Source: Neoroseomonas eburnea
GTDB taxonomy: Bacteria; Pseudomonadota; Alphaproteobacteria; Acetobacterales; Acetobacteraceae
Reading direction: 5' to 3'
Assembly: GCF_018129005.1 (NCBI RefSeq)
Contig: NZ_JAAEDL010000025.1
Location: 1-64,000 of the forward strand
Length of the DNA: 64,000 bases
The position numbers and the translations under genes are program-made. Below, one piece after another: positions 8,350 to 19,018 of the stretch. How positions within the stretch are numbered: the stretch's first letter is position 1; each line of letters begins with the position of its first letter. The notes beneath the pieces are model-generated. The model saw only the letters and a program-made list of their open reading frames with translations, was not told the DNA's origin and did not search any database.

Positions 8350-9915
8350 ATGGACCCGGAGGCCTTCCGCCGCTTCGAGCGCATGAGCCCGTTCGAGATC
8401 AAGGACGAGCTCATCCGCCGTGCGCGCGGGGGCGCGTCCTTCCTCAATGCCGGGCGCGGCAACCCGAACTGGGTCGCGACGCGCCCGCGCGAAGCGTTCT
8501 TCCTGCTGGGCCGCTTCGCCATGGCGGCCTGCCGGCAGGGTGGCGAATTCGGCGAAGGGCTTGCCCTGGCGCCGGAGGCGCCCGGCATCGCCGCGCGGCT
8601 CGCCGGCTTCCTGCGGGAGGATGCGCCCGGCGCCGCCTTCCTGCGGGACGCCGTCGCCTTCGCCACCGGCGAGCTCGCCTGCGATGCCGACGCCTTCGTC
8701 CACGAGATGGCCTGCGCCGTGCTCGGCGACACCTACCCCCTGCCGCCGCGCATCCTGCCTCACGTGGAACGCGTGGTCGCGGCCTATCTGCGGCCGGTGC
8801 TCGGCGGGCCGGCCGCTCCCTTCGACCTTTTCGCGACCGAGGGCGGAACGGCGGCGATCTGCGACGTGTTCCGATCCCTGCGCGCCAACCGCCTGCTCAA
8901 CGCGGGCGATGCCATCGCGCTCGGCACGCCCATCTTCACGCCGTATCTCGAGATCCCGGCGCTTGGCGACTACGCCTTGCGCGCGCTGCCGATGGAGGCA
9001 GCAGAGGACCGGCGCTTCCAGTATCCCGACGACTCGCTGCGCGTGCTGGAGGACCAGGCTGTCAAGGCGCTGCTGCTGGTCAACCCCGGCAACCCGACCG
9101 CGGTCGCCATCGCGCCGGAGGGCATGGCGCGCATCGCCGCGATCGTCCGGGAGAGGCGGCCGGACCTCCTCATCGTCACCGACGATGTCTACGCGACCTT
9201 CGTGCCGGGATTCCGTTCCCTGTTCGCGGAGCTGCCGCGCAATACGATCGGCATCTACTCCTTCTCGAAGTATTTCGGCTGCACCGGCTGGCGGCTCGGT
9301 GTCATCGCGGTCGCGCGCGACAACGTGCTGGACGACGCACTGGCGGAGCAACCGGACGAGGTCGCCGAGATGCGCTACGCCGCCCTCAGCCCCACGCCGC
9401 GACGGATGCGCCTGATCGACCGCATGGTCGCCGACAGCCGCGACGTGGCGCTGAACCACACTGCCGGCCTTTCCCTGCCGCAGCAGGCGATGATGGCGCT
9501 CTTCGCGCTCGCGGAGCTGACCGACCGGCACCATGCCTATCGTCGGGAGGTGAACGCGGTGCTGCATCGCCGCTCGGCCGCCTTCGCCGCCGCGCTCGGC
9601 TTCGACCCGGAACGCAACAGGCTGTTCGATCACTACTACGGGCTGGCGGACCTCGATTTCTGGATGCGCACGCATCTGGGGGAAGCGGTGGCCGCCTGGA
9701 TGCGGGCGCATGTGCATCCGCTCGACATCGCCTTCCGCCTGGCCGAGGAGCACGGGATCGTGTTGCTGCCGGGCGGCGGCTTCCGTGCGCCGGGATGGTC
9801 CGTCCGGGTCTCCTTCGCGAACCTGCCCTGCGAGGCCTATGCGCGGATAGGCCAGGCGCTGCGGGCGGTGGTCGGGCGATACGAAGCCTCCTGGCGCGCC
9901 GCAGGGGCGGGGTGA
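8350..9915 (+). CDS. Aspartate 4-decarboxylase (PLP enzyme)
   Basis: Fold-type I PLP enzyme of the aspartate 4-decarboxylase/bifunctional aspartate aminotransferase family, converting L-aspartate to L-alanine and CO2. The predicted 521 residues match this large family rather than 400-residue aminotransferases. Family features: FLNAGRGNPNW near 33-43, NPGNPTAV near 246, and SFSKYFGCTGWRLG with the PLP lysine at K307. The ATG at 8350 is chosen because the protein aligns from MDPEAFRRFERMSPFEIKDE; longer frames upstream overlap the receptor gene. Its ribosome site is weak, fitting coupling to the preceding gene. Aspartate decarboxylation consumes a proton and can support pH homeostasis or precursor/product exchange. 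Confidence 0.88.
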   Translation: MDPEAFRRFERMSPFEIKDELIRRARGGASFLNAGRGNPNWVATRPREAFFLLGRFAMAACRQGGEFGEGLALAPEAPGIAARLAGFLREDAPGAAFLRDAVAFATGELACDADAFVHEMACAVLGDTYPLPPRILPHVERVVAAYLRPVLGGPAAPFDLFATEGGTAAICDVFRSLRANRLLNAGDAIALGTPIFTPYLEIPALGDYALRALPMEAAEDRRFQYPDDSLRVLEDQAVKALLLVNPGNPTAVAIAPEGMARIAAIVRERRPDLLIVTDDVYATFVPGFRSLFAELPRNTIGIYSFSKYFGCTGWRLGVIAVARDNVLDDALAEQPDEVAEMRYAALSPTPRRMRLIDRMVADSRDVALNHTAGLSLPQQAMMALFALAELTDRHHAYRREVNAVLHRRSAAFAAALGFDPERNRLFDHYYGLADLDFWMRTHLGEAVAAWMRAHVHPLDIAFRLAEEHGIVLLPGGGFRAPGWSVRVSFANLPCEAYARIGQALRAVVGRYEASWRAAGAG

Positions 9916-10020
9916 ACGGCGCGTCTTCCGCGCCTGCGAAGCCGGGGGGTCGCAACAGGGCCGCCGGAGCGCCACAATGGAAGCATTCGGATCGAAGTCT
10001 CCCTGGGAAGAACCACGACG

Positions 10021-12317
<2,297 letters not shown>

Positions 12318-12321
<4 letters not shown>

Positions 12322-12761
12322 CACACCAGGGCGAAGTCCTGACCATCGGCTACGAAAGGGCGACGCCGGCCTCCCTGCTGGCGGCGCTGCGCGAGGCCGG
12401 GGTGCAGACCCTGGTCGATGTCCGCGCGCTGGCCAACAGCCGCAAGCCGGGCTTCGCCAAGGGCGCGCTGTCGGCCGCGCTGGAGGAGGCGGGCATCGGC
12501 TACCTGCATCTCCGCGCCCTCGGCACCCCCGCGGCCGGGCGGGAAGCGGCGCGGTCGGGCAAGCCGGAGGTCATGCGCCGCATCTTCGCCGCCCATCTCG
12601 CCGGGACCGAGCCGCAGGCGGCGCTGGCGAACCTCAAGAACCTGGCCGGGCGGCAACGCGTCTGCCTGCTCTGCCTCGAAGCCGATCCGCGGCACTGCCA
12701 CCGAACGCTGGTGGCCGAGGCGCTTGGGCATCCGGTGATGCATCTCGATCCGGCCGCGTGA
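12318..12761 (+). CDS. DUF488 family protein
   Basis: 147 residues, translated from a GTG that overlaps the maeB stop by 4 bp, so very probably translationally coupled. DUF488 hallmarks are visible: LTIGYE at the start, TLVDVRALANSRKPGFAK near 34-51, and the C-terminal CLLCLEADPRHCHR, in which paired Cys and His residues could bind a metal or nucleic-acid ligand. No biochemical function is established for the family. It is commonly found as a small single-domain protein. Confidence 0.85.
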
Positions 12762-12837
12762 GGGGGCCGCCCGGGAACGGCATCCGTTCGCCTTGACCCG
12801 CGACAATCGCGCCGGCCCTTTGATGCGGGCCAGACTC

Positions 12838-13035
12838 GCGGCTGAACCGGCATCATCCAGCGGTCGCCGTTCGCGACCGCTGGGATCCGTCCCTTCACAC
12901 CCTCAGACGCGTCGTGGCGGAGGCACGCCTCAGACGCGCAAGCCTCCAGTCTGCTTGGCTTCGCCGGACCTCCGACGGGCCGCGGTCGCAGCCCCGGCAC
13001 GAGCCACGGCAAGGGCTCACCAACCTCGGCTGAAA
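12838..13035. repeat. Repeat family D copy
   Basis: Shares with 51248 and 62735 the sequence AGCGGTCGCCGTTCGCGACCGCTGG (hairpin AGCGGTCGC/GCGACCGCT), then CCCTCAGACGC, CTGCTTGGCTTCGCCGGA, and a hairpin around the final CGGCACGAG. Together with flanking bases it fills the gap between the DUF488 gene and the convergent propeller gene. Confidence 0.65.
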
Positions 13036-13048
13036 GCGGCCATTGGCC

Positions 13049-13897
13049 TCACATTGGCACGAGGCAGGTCAGCCGCGACGGATTCTGCTCACTGAGGAAG
13101 ATCCGCCCGTCCGGCGCCAGCCACATGCCATGCGCGCCGTTCAGCACCGGCCGGCACCGCCCGATCAGCGTGCCGTCGGGCGCCAGCCAGGACAGCCGCG
13201 GCACCTGGTCCGTGACGTAGAGCGTGCCGTCCGGCCCGCCATGCACGCTCATCGGCTTGTGGTGCCCGGTCCAGTCCGCGAGCCAGGATCCGTCCGGCGT
13301 GAAGACCTGGATGCGGTTGTTCTCCCGGTCCGCCACCGTCACGCGGCCATCGGGCAGCACCCAGACGGAATGCGGCGTGGAGAACTCCCCGGGCCCGTCG
13401 CCGGGCCGGCCCCAATGGCCCATCGGCGTGCCTTCCGCAGTGAAGCGGTGCACGAGCGAGGCGCCGTAGCCGTCCGCGACGTAGATCGTCCCGTCCGGGG
13501 CGAAGGCGACGTCGCAGGGCCCGTTGAAGGGTTCGCCCGGCCGGTGGCGCCGGCCGATCCCGCCGAGCCGCTTGCCGTCCGGGCTGAAGACGATGACCTC
13601 CTGCGCGTCGCGGTCCACCACGAAGACGCGCCCATCGGGATGGACGGAGAGCATGTGCCCGTCGGCCACGTCCCCGCCGCCCCAGGCGGCGAGTCGCCGC
13701 CCGTCCGGCGCCAGCACGACCACGGCGGGGCCTTCGGGGTCGGTCGTCGGGTCCTGGCGGAGCTGGCAATAGACGCGGCCTTCCGCATCGCAGGCGACGT
13801 CGCTCGGCACGCCGACGCCCCGGGGCACATCGCCCCATGGGCGCTCGACACGATAGAGCGTCTCGCCGAGACGGACGAAGAGGTCGTGCCGCGCCAT
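13049..13897 (-). CDS. NHL-repeat/six-bladed propeller protein
   Basis: 282-residue beta-propeller with repeated PDG(R/T)(I/V)(F/Y)V(A/V)D units (for example VHPDGRVFVVDRDAQEVIVFSPDGKRLGG and AFAPDGTIYVADGYG), resembling peptidyl-alpha-hydroxyglycine alpha-amidating lyase-like and SMP-30-like proteins. The ATG at 13897 (MARHDLFVRLGE) starts directly at the first blade; the longer frame upstream is Arg/Pro-rich and unconvincing. No signal peptide is seen, so it is probably cytoplasmic. The substrate is unknown; family members include lactonases and lyases. Confidence 0.8.
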   Translation of the reverse strand: MARHDLFVRLGETLYRVERPWGDVPRGVGVPSDVACDAEGRVYCQLRQDPTTDPEGPAVVVLAPDGRRLAAWGGGDVADGHMLSVHPDGRVFVVDRDAQEVIVFSPDGKRLGGIGRRHRPGEPFNGPCDVAFAPDGTIYVADGYGASLVHRFTAEGTPMGHWGRPGDGPGEFSTPHSVWVLPDGRVTVADRENNRIQVFTPDGSWLADWTGHHKPMSVHGGPDGTLYVTDQVPRLSWLAPDGTLIGRCRPVLNGAHGMWLAPDGRIFLSEQNPSRLTCLVPM

Positions 13898-14086
13898 GCG
13901 CCTGTTCCCGCTGCTGTCGGGCAGCAGGGTGGCGCCGGGGCACGAAGGCCGCAACCAGGCAGGGCGGAGGCTTCCGCCGGCGGCCTTTCCGCACCGTTCC
14001 GGCGCCGGCGGCGGGCGCCTCACAAGCATGACGTTTCAGCCGCGCCCGCTCCTGGTCTAGCCTGTTGCGGAACAAGGAGACGAACC

Positions 14087-14863
14087 TTGCCGGTACACAC
14101 GCTTTCCTGGCGCCCCGTGGCGCTGTTGTTCTCCCTCGCGCTGGTCGCCGGCTGCGAACAGGCCGGCAGTGCCGCCGGTGCCGCCGCCGGGCGCGCCGCC
14201 TCCGGTGCCGTTGCCGGCGCGGTGGGCGGACCCGCGGGCCAGGTCGCCGGGGCCGCTGCCGGCGCCGCGGCGACCCCGGCCGCCCAGCGCCTGGCGCGGA
14301 TGACCACCGCCGCCGCGCAGAACGCCTGGGACAGCATCGCCGCCGAGGACGTGCCCGCCTGCACCGGCGCCGCCGACAAGGAATGCGCCGAGGCCCATGC
14401 GCTGCGCGCGCGCGCCTGCCGGCGCCAGGCGGCCTCCGCGCCGCAGGACCGGCGCGCAACGCTGCGCGACTGCGCGGTGTCCTCCGGCCAGACGGCGCTT
14501 GCCGCCGGCGGTGCGAACACCCAGGCGGAACGGAACGCCTGGCGGGAGGAGTTGCTCGCCGCGCTCTACGATCGCCGCGCCGTCACGCCGCGCGCCAGCA
14601 TCTGCCCGGACAACGACCTGATGCGCGAACAGGCGGACATCCTGCTGCGCGACTCGCCGGGCAACAGCAGCGCGCGCTTCCATGGGGCGAGCGCGCGGAT
14701 GCTCGGGGTGTCGGTGTCCTGCGGGGCGGATGACCAGCGCTGCCCGGACCTCGCGCAGGCGGCGCGGCTGCTGACGCCGCCGCAGTCGGATGCGCGGTGG
14801 ACGCAGACGCTGGAAGGGGTGAGGACGCTGCAGCGGGTGGTGGTGGGGTGCCCGGAAGGGTGA
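14087..14863 (+). CDS. Putative lipoprotein, TTG start
   Basis: 258 residues from a TTG codon. The start is supported by AAGGAGA six bases upstream and by the exact lipoprotein signal that follows: VALLFSLALVAGC, with lipobox LVAGC at residues 19-23. A Gly/Ala-rich stretch after it (about 28-62, alternating AGAAAGRAASGAVAGAV) resembles glycine-zipper segments of outer-membrane-associated lipoproteins. The remainder has several Cys residues and no domain I recognise. It stands alone between divergent and convergent neighbours. Confidence 0.75.
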   Translation: MPVHTLSWRPVALLFSLALVAGCEQAGSAAGAAAGRAASGAVAGAVGGPAGQVAGAAAGAAATPAAQRLARMTTAAAQNAWDSIAAEDVPACTGAADKECAEAHALRARACRRQAASAPQDRRATLRDCAVSSGQTALAAGGANTQAERNAWREELLAALYDRRAVTPRASICPDNDLMREQADILLRDSPGNSSARFHGASARMLGVSVSCGADDQRCPDLAQAARLLTPPQSDARWTQTLEGVRTLQRVVVGCPEG

Positions 14864-14996
14864 AGGTCGGGGGAGGGGAACCTCCCCCGATCTCCCTCCC
14901 TTCCTTGTCACCTGGGAACTGACCTCCGAAGTCAGCTCCCAGGCGACGAGGAAGGCTGAGGGAGGTCCGGGGGGAGAAGTCCCCTTCTCCCCCCGC
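14864..14996. repeat. Repeat family B copy
   Basis: Opens GGGGGAGGGGAACCTCCCCC (hairpin), continues with a central hairpin CTGGGAACTGAC/GTCAGCTCCCAG, and ends with a mirrored GGGGAGAAGTCCCCTTCTCCCC hairpin. Same architecture as 26460, 39298 and 52018. It lies between the convergent lipoprotein and HAD genes, where a two-way terminator would be useful. Confidence 0.8.
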
Positions 14997-15653
14997 CTAC
15001 ATCCCCAACAGCGCCGGCAGCGCCGCGAAATCCCCGAACGGCTCCGCCCCATGGGCCGCGAGCACGCCGCCCGGCGTCTCCCGCGCGAATCCCAGCACGC
15101 GGCATCCCGCGGCGATCCCGGCGCGCACGCCGGGCACGCTGTCCTCGATCACCACGCAGTCCTGCGGCGCCGCCCCGCAGGCTGCCGCGGCGGCCAGGTA
15201 GATGTCCGGCCAGGGCTTCGGCCGGTCCACGTCCTCGAAGGAAAAGACGCGCTCGGCGAAGACATGCGCGAGGTCGAGCGAGCGCATCTTCGCCACCAGT
15301 TCCGCCCGCGCCGAATTGGACGCGACGGCCACCGCCAGCCCCGCTGCCGCGCAGGCGCGCACCGCCTCCGGCGCGCCGGGGATTGCGGGCGTGCGCATCG
15401 TCATCTCGTGCGCGATCAGGGTCGAGATCTCCTCCGCCCAGCCCGGCGGCAGCGGGCCGACGCGCGCCTCGATGCGCGGGACCATGTCGGGGAGCGCCAT
15501 GCCGAGAAAGGTCTCGCGCGACTGCGCGGCGGTGAGCGGCCAGCCGAGGGTGGTGAGCTGGTCGGCGACGATGGCGTTCACCACCATCTCGCTGTCGGCG
15601 AGGACGCCGTCGCAGTCGAACAGGACGGCGCGCGGGCGGCGGGGTGGCGTCAC
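14997..15653 (-). CDS. HAD-superfamily phosphatase (beta-phosphoglucomutase/GPH-like)
   Basis: 218 residues from a GTG whose bases overlap the hemH stop (GTGA, 4 bp), so translation is coupled to ferrochelatase. Motif I LFDCDGVLADSE has nucleophile D13 and acid/base D15. Motif II is VASNSA, and motif IV is VIEDSVPGVRAG. The helical cap between motifs I and II is subclass IA, as in phosphoglycolate phosphatase and beta-phosphoglucomutase. The substrate cannot be assigned from sequence alone. Confidence 0.88.
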   Translation of the reverse strand: MTPPRRPRAVLFDCDGVLADSEMVVNAIVADQLTTLGWPLTAAQSRETFLGMALPDMVPRIEARVGPLPPGWAEEISTLIAHEMTMRTPAIPGAPEAVRACAAAGLAVAVASNSARAELVAKMRSLDLAHVFAERVFSFEDVDRPKPWPDIYLAAAAACGAAPQDCVVIEDSVPGVRAGIAAGCRVLGFARETPGGVLAAHGAEPFGDFAALPALLGM

Positions 15654-16744
15654 GCGGCTTCCTTCACGTTGACGCGCCTTTCGGCGGTTGCCTGTGCGTG
15701 CGGGCAGTCGCCATGCCGCTTCGGGCATTGCCGCGCGCCGGCAAAGGAACAGAGCGAGCGCCCCGAGCCCAGCGCGGCGCGCGCCAGATCGGCCAGGGCG
15801 GCGATGAAGCCCGGGTCGCTGTTCTGCGCCGGCACGCGGAAGTAGCCGGGCACGCCGAGCCTGTGCGCGACCTCGCGGTATTCGACGTCGAGCTCGACCA
15901 GGGTCTCCGAATGCTCGGAGACGAAGGCGATCGGGCTGACCAGCAGCGCCACCTTGTCGTGGGCGGCACGCTCGATCTCCTCCTCGGTGGAGGGGCCGAT
16001 CCATTTCTGCGGCGTGACGCGCGACTGGTAGCAGATCGCGTGGTCGAGGCCCTCGATGCCGAGCTTTTCCACCACCGCGGCGACGGTCTGTTCCACCTGC
16101 CACTGGTAGGGATCGCCGGCGGTGACGATGCTCTCCGGCAGGCCGTGCGCCGAGAACAGGACGCGCAGCTTCAGGTCGGGCGGGAGCTCGGCGCGCGCCG
16201 CATCGTAGGCCTTGCGCACCAGCGCCGCGGTCGCCGCCGCGAAGCCGCCATGCGAATGCCAGCAGCACAGCGTCGTGGTCGGTACGGTGAGGCCGGCATC
16301 GCGGCAGGCTTCCTCCCACGCGGCGATGCTGCTGCCGGTGGTGGTGGTGGAATACTGCGGGTAGAGCGGCAGCAGCAGCACCTCATCCGGTGCCCAGGCC
16401 TTCACGGCGCGCGCGGCGGCGTCGCTGAAGGGGTGCCAATAGCGCATGGCGACGAAGGACTTCGCCTCGATCCCCGCATCGTCTGCGAGCGCGGCATCGA
16501 GCGCGCGCGCCTGCGCCTCGGTCAGTTCGAGCAGCGGGGACCTGCCGCCGATGATGGCGTAGTTCTCGAGCGCGGGCTTCGTGCGCCGCCAGGCGATCAG
16601 CCGCCCGAGCCAGGGCCGCACGAAGCCCGGCACGCGGAGGATCGCCGGGTCGGTGAAGAGGTTGACGAGGAAGGGGCGGACGCTTTCCGGGCGGTCGGGG
16701 CCGCCCAGGTTGAACAGCACGATGGCAATGCGGCGCTTGGTCAT
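15650..16744 (-). CDS. hemH: Ferrochelatase HemH
   Basis: Last step of protoheme synthesis, Fe(II) insertion into protoporphyrin IX. 364 residues from the ATG at 16744 (MTKRRIAIVLFNLGGPDRPE). Family motifs: YPQYSTTTTGSS, LFSAHGLPES with the catalytic His, and SEHSETLVELDVEY. The C-terminus holds three clustered cysteines (CSFAGARQC then KRHGDC, spacing C-x7-C-x6-C), which fits the [2Fe-2S]-binding extension reported for some alphaproteobacterial ferrochelatases such as Caulobacter; cluster binding here is inferred. The stop overlaps the HAD gene. No other heme genes are nearby. Confidence 0.95.
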   Translation of the reverse strand: MTKRRIAIVLFNLGGPDRPESVRPFLVNLFTDPAILRVPGFVRPWLGRLIAWRRTKPALENYAIIGGRSPLLELTEAQARALDAALADDAGIEAKSFVAMRYWHPFSDAAARAVKAWAPDEVLLLPLYPQYSTTTTGSSIAAWEEACRDAGLTVPTTTLCCWHSHGGFAAATAALVRKAYDAARAELPPDLKLRVLFSAHGLPESIVTAGDPYQWQVEQTVAAVVEKLGIEGLDHAICYQSRVTPQKWIGPSTEEEIERAAHDKVALLVSPIAFVSEHSETLVELDVEYREVAHRLGVPGYFRVPAQNSDPGFIAALADLARAALGSGRSLCSFAGARQCPKRHGDCPHAQATAERRVNVKEAA

Positions 16745-16794
16745 GATGCGCCCCGAGATGCTGTGCCGCGGCCGCCCGTCAACCCCGGCCCCGT

Positions 16795-16938
16795 CAGAGC
16801 CCGATCGAGAATGCGCCGAACGGCGCATTCTCGACGCCGGCACGGGCCCAGACCCCCACCCGGCCACCCATCAGGGATACTGTCGTCGGGTGGACGGGTG
16901 GGGGCCTGGGCCCGTGCCGGCATTCTCAAACGGCTCTC
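16795..16938. repeat. Repeat family C copy
   Basis: Starts AGAGCCCGATCGAGAATGCGCC and ends AAACGGCTCTCAG, so the ends are inverted repeats (GAGCC/GGCTC). Inside is a hairpin GAGAATGCGCC/GGCGCATTCTC and a long pairing between CGGGCCCAGACCCCCACCCG and the CGGGTGGGGGCCTGGGCCCG type sequence downstream. It separates hemH and secB. Confidence 0.75.
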
Positions 16939-17449
16939 AGGCGTTGGCGACAGGGGCGCCGATGTCGGCGCCCTGGCCGCGGCGTGCCTGCCAGAGCTGC
17001 ACGAAGTCGATCGGCGCCAGCAGCACCGGCGGGAAGCCGCCGTCGCGCGTCACGTCGGCGAGGATGTTGCGGGCGAAGGGGAAGAGCAGGCGCGGGCATT
17101 CCACCAGCAGCACGGGCTCCAGCATCTGCTGCGGCACGCCGTTCAGGGTGAAGATGCCGCAATAGACCAGCTCGGCGATGAACGCGGTCTGGCCTTCCTT
17201 CGTCTTGGCATCGGCGCGGATGTTCAGGGAGATCTCGTAGGTCTCCTGCCCTTCCTGCAGCCGGCGCGCCTGGACATCGAGGGCGATGTCGATCTGCGGC
17301 GCCTCGCGCAGGGTCAGGTAGATCTCGGGCGCGCCCGGCACCTCGAAGGACAGGTCCTTGGTGAACTGCAGGTTCAGCACCACGGGGCCGGTCGCGGGGG
17401 CGGCGCCCCCGTTGACGCCGGGGGCGGGCGGAATCGGCTGGTCGGACAT
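16937..17449 (-). CDS. secB: Protein-export chaperone SecB
   Basis: Cytosolic homotetrameric chaperone that holds preproteins unfolded for SecA. 170 residues from the ATG at 17449 (MSDQPIPPAPGVNGG), with the low-complexity N-terminus typical of alphaproteobacterial SecB. Core motifs: FTKDLSFEVPGAPEIY, YCGIFTLNGVPQQMLEPVLLVECPRLLFPFARNI and GGFPPVLLAPIDFVQLW. The extension to 17509 is not favoured. Usual alphaproteobacterial neighbours timA and mltA are found 13-14 kb away instead of adjacent. Confidence 0.96.
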   Translation of the reverse strand: MSDQPIPPAPGVNGGAAPATGPVVLNLQFTKDLSFEVPGAPEIYLTLREAPQIDIALDVQARRLQEGQETYEISLNIRADAKTKEGQTAFIAELVYCGIFTLNGVPQQMLEPVLLVECPRLLFPFARNILADVTRDGGFPPVLLAPIDFVQLWQARRGQGADIGAPVANA

Positions 17450-17618
17450 GTCGGGGCCTTTCGGATCGGGCGCGCCGGGCGCGCCGGACGGACCGCGGGC
17501 GGTTAGCACGCAGGGGCGGGAGCGGCAAACGCGGCGGATTGTCTCGCCTCCCGCCCTGGTCCCGCCTTAGGCTGGGCAAGGAAGCGGCCAGTCACAGGGC
17601 CGCAAGGGAGGACAACGG

Positions 17619-18602
17619 ATGACCATACCCGCCACCGGGCGCCGCGCCTTGCTTGGATTCGCCGCTGTCACGCTGGCTGCGCCGCGCCTCGCCGCCGCGC
17701 AGGATGCCTGGCCGACGCGCCCTGTGCGCTACATCAATCCGTACACCGCCGGTGGGCCGACCGACACGCTCTCGCGCCTGCTGTGCCAGAAGATGTCGGA
17801 CCTGTCGGGCCAGCAATTCGTGGTGGAGAACCGCACCGGCTCCGGCGGCATCGTCGGCAACCAGGCGATCGCGCAATCGGCGCCCGATGGCTACACGCTC
17901 GGTCTCGGCGGCATCGCGACGCACGCCATCGCGCCGACCCTCTATGCCCGCATGCCCTTCGACCCGCACAAGGACTTCACCTTCGCCAGCGGCATGTGGC
18001 AGCTCCCCAACCTGCTGGTGGTGAACAACGACATTCCGGCGCGCTCGGTGCCGGAGCTGATCGCCTTCCTGAAGGCCAATCCAGGTACATATTCCTACGC
18101 TTCGGCCGGGGCAGGGACGACGCTGCACATCTCGGGCGAGTTGTTCAAGACCATGGCCGGCGTCGACATCAACCATGTGCCCTACCGCGGCAGCGCGGCG
18201 GCCTATCCGGACATCATCGCCGGCCGCGTGCACATGATCTTCGACAACATCCCCGGCGCACTCGCCCAGGCGCGGGAGAACCGGGTGCGGGCGCTCGGCG
18301 TCACCTCCGCGCGGCGCAGCCCCGTGGTGCCGGACGTACCCTCGATCTCCGAGACGCTGGCAGGCTTCGACATGTCCTCCTGGACCTGCCTGTGCGGCCC
18401 GGCCGGGATTCCGCGCGACACCGTGCTGCGCATCGCCGCCCTCGCGCGCCGGGCGCTGGAGACGGAGGAGCTGAAGCGCGCCTACCTCGACCAGGGCGCG
18501 ACGGCCTGGCCGACCACGCCGGAGGAGATCGCGGATTTCCGCGCAAGCGAGGAACGGCGGCTGGCGCCGATCATCCGTGCCTCGGGCGCGCGCGTGGAGT
18601 GA
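17619..18602 (+). CDS. Bug-family tripartite tricarboxylate transporter receptor (1)
   Basis: 327-residue periplasmic solute receptor. Signal peptide with Ala-rich core ending AAAQDAW (about residue 28), then WPTRPVRYINPYTAGGPTDTLSR, the Bug hallmark loop, and the FVVENRTGSGGIVGNQAIAQSAPDGYTL segment. Later HVPYRGSAAAYPDIIAGRV is also characteristic. Bug receptors bind small carboxylates through the two loops. No tctA/tctB membrane genes are present, so this is one of four orphan Bug receptors in the window. A family C repeat begins at its stop codon. Confidence 0.93.
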   Translation: MTIPATGRRALLGFAAVTLAAPRLAAAQDAWPTRPVRYINPYTAGGPTDTLSRLLCQKMSDLSGQQFVVENRTGSGGIVGNQAIAQSAPDGYTLGLGGIATHAIAPTLYARMPFDPHKDFTFASGMWQLPNLLVVNNDIPARSVPELIAFLKANPGTYSYASAGAGTTLHISGELFKTMAGVDINHVPYRGSAAAYPDIIAGRVHMIFDNIPGALAQARENRVRALGVTSARRSPVVPDVPSISETLAGFDMSSWTCLCGPAGIPRDTVLRIAALARRALETEELKRAYLDQGATAWPTTPEEIADFRASEERRLAPIIRASGARVE

Positions 18603-18742
18603 GAGCCCGTCTGGAAACGCGTCTCGCGGCGCGTTTCCGGGTCCGACACCGGCCCGCACCCGGCCACCCTTTCCAGCATGCTGACGTCGGTGGCCGGATG
18701 GGGGTGCGGGCCGGTGCCGGATTCTCCAAGCGGTCTCTGAGC
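18600..18742. repeat. Repeat family C copy at a stop codon
   Basis: The TGA of the Bug gene forms the first bases of the element (TGAGAGCCCG), exactly as at 61021. It contains GGAAACGCG/CGCGTTTCC and CACCGGCCCGCACCC/GGGTGCGGGCCGGTG pairings and ends CAAGCGGTCTCTGAG, the inverse of its start. Confidence 0.8.
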
Positions 18743-19018
18743 TACCCAGGGCTCGCCCGAAGCGGCCCCTGGAGTCCTCGGAAGGCCCCCGAAGGAGTGC
18801 CGCCCGGACAGCTTGGCTTGCGCGCCGCGTGTCGGAGCGCAAGGGGCAGCTCCGGCACGACCGCGCCGTGCGCTCGAGCGTCTTCCGTTCTCCCCGGCTC
18901 GCGGCAACCGCGCCAGCCTTCGGGACTTGCGAGCATCTTCACCCGATCAGGCGAGTCCAGACTGATCGGGATCTGCCTTCCCGGCCCGATGCACGGCATC
19001 GGTCCGGCAAGGCTGCGA
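18743..19018. other. Intergenic stretch with family E hairpin
   Basis: Between convergent Bug genes. No gene is seen. It holds the hairpin CCGATCAG/CTGATCGG (18943-18950 with 18962-18969), shared with the hairpins at 63088 and near 33503, and a GAGCATCTTC lead-in also found at 63078. The remainder is GC-rich sequence without clear structure. Confidence 0.6.
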
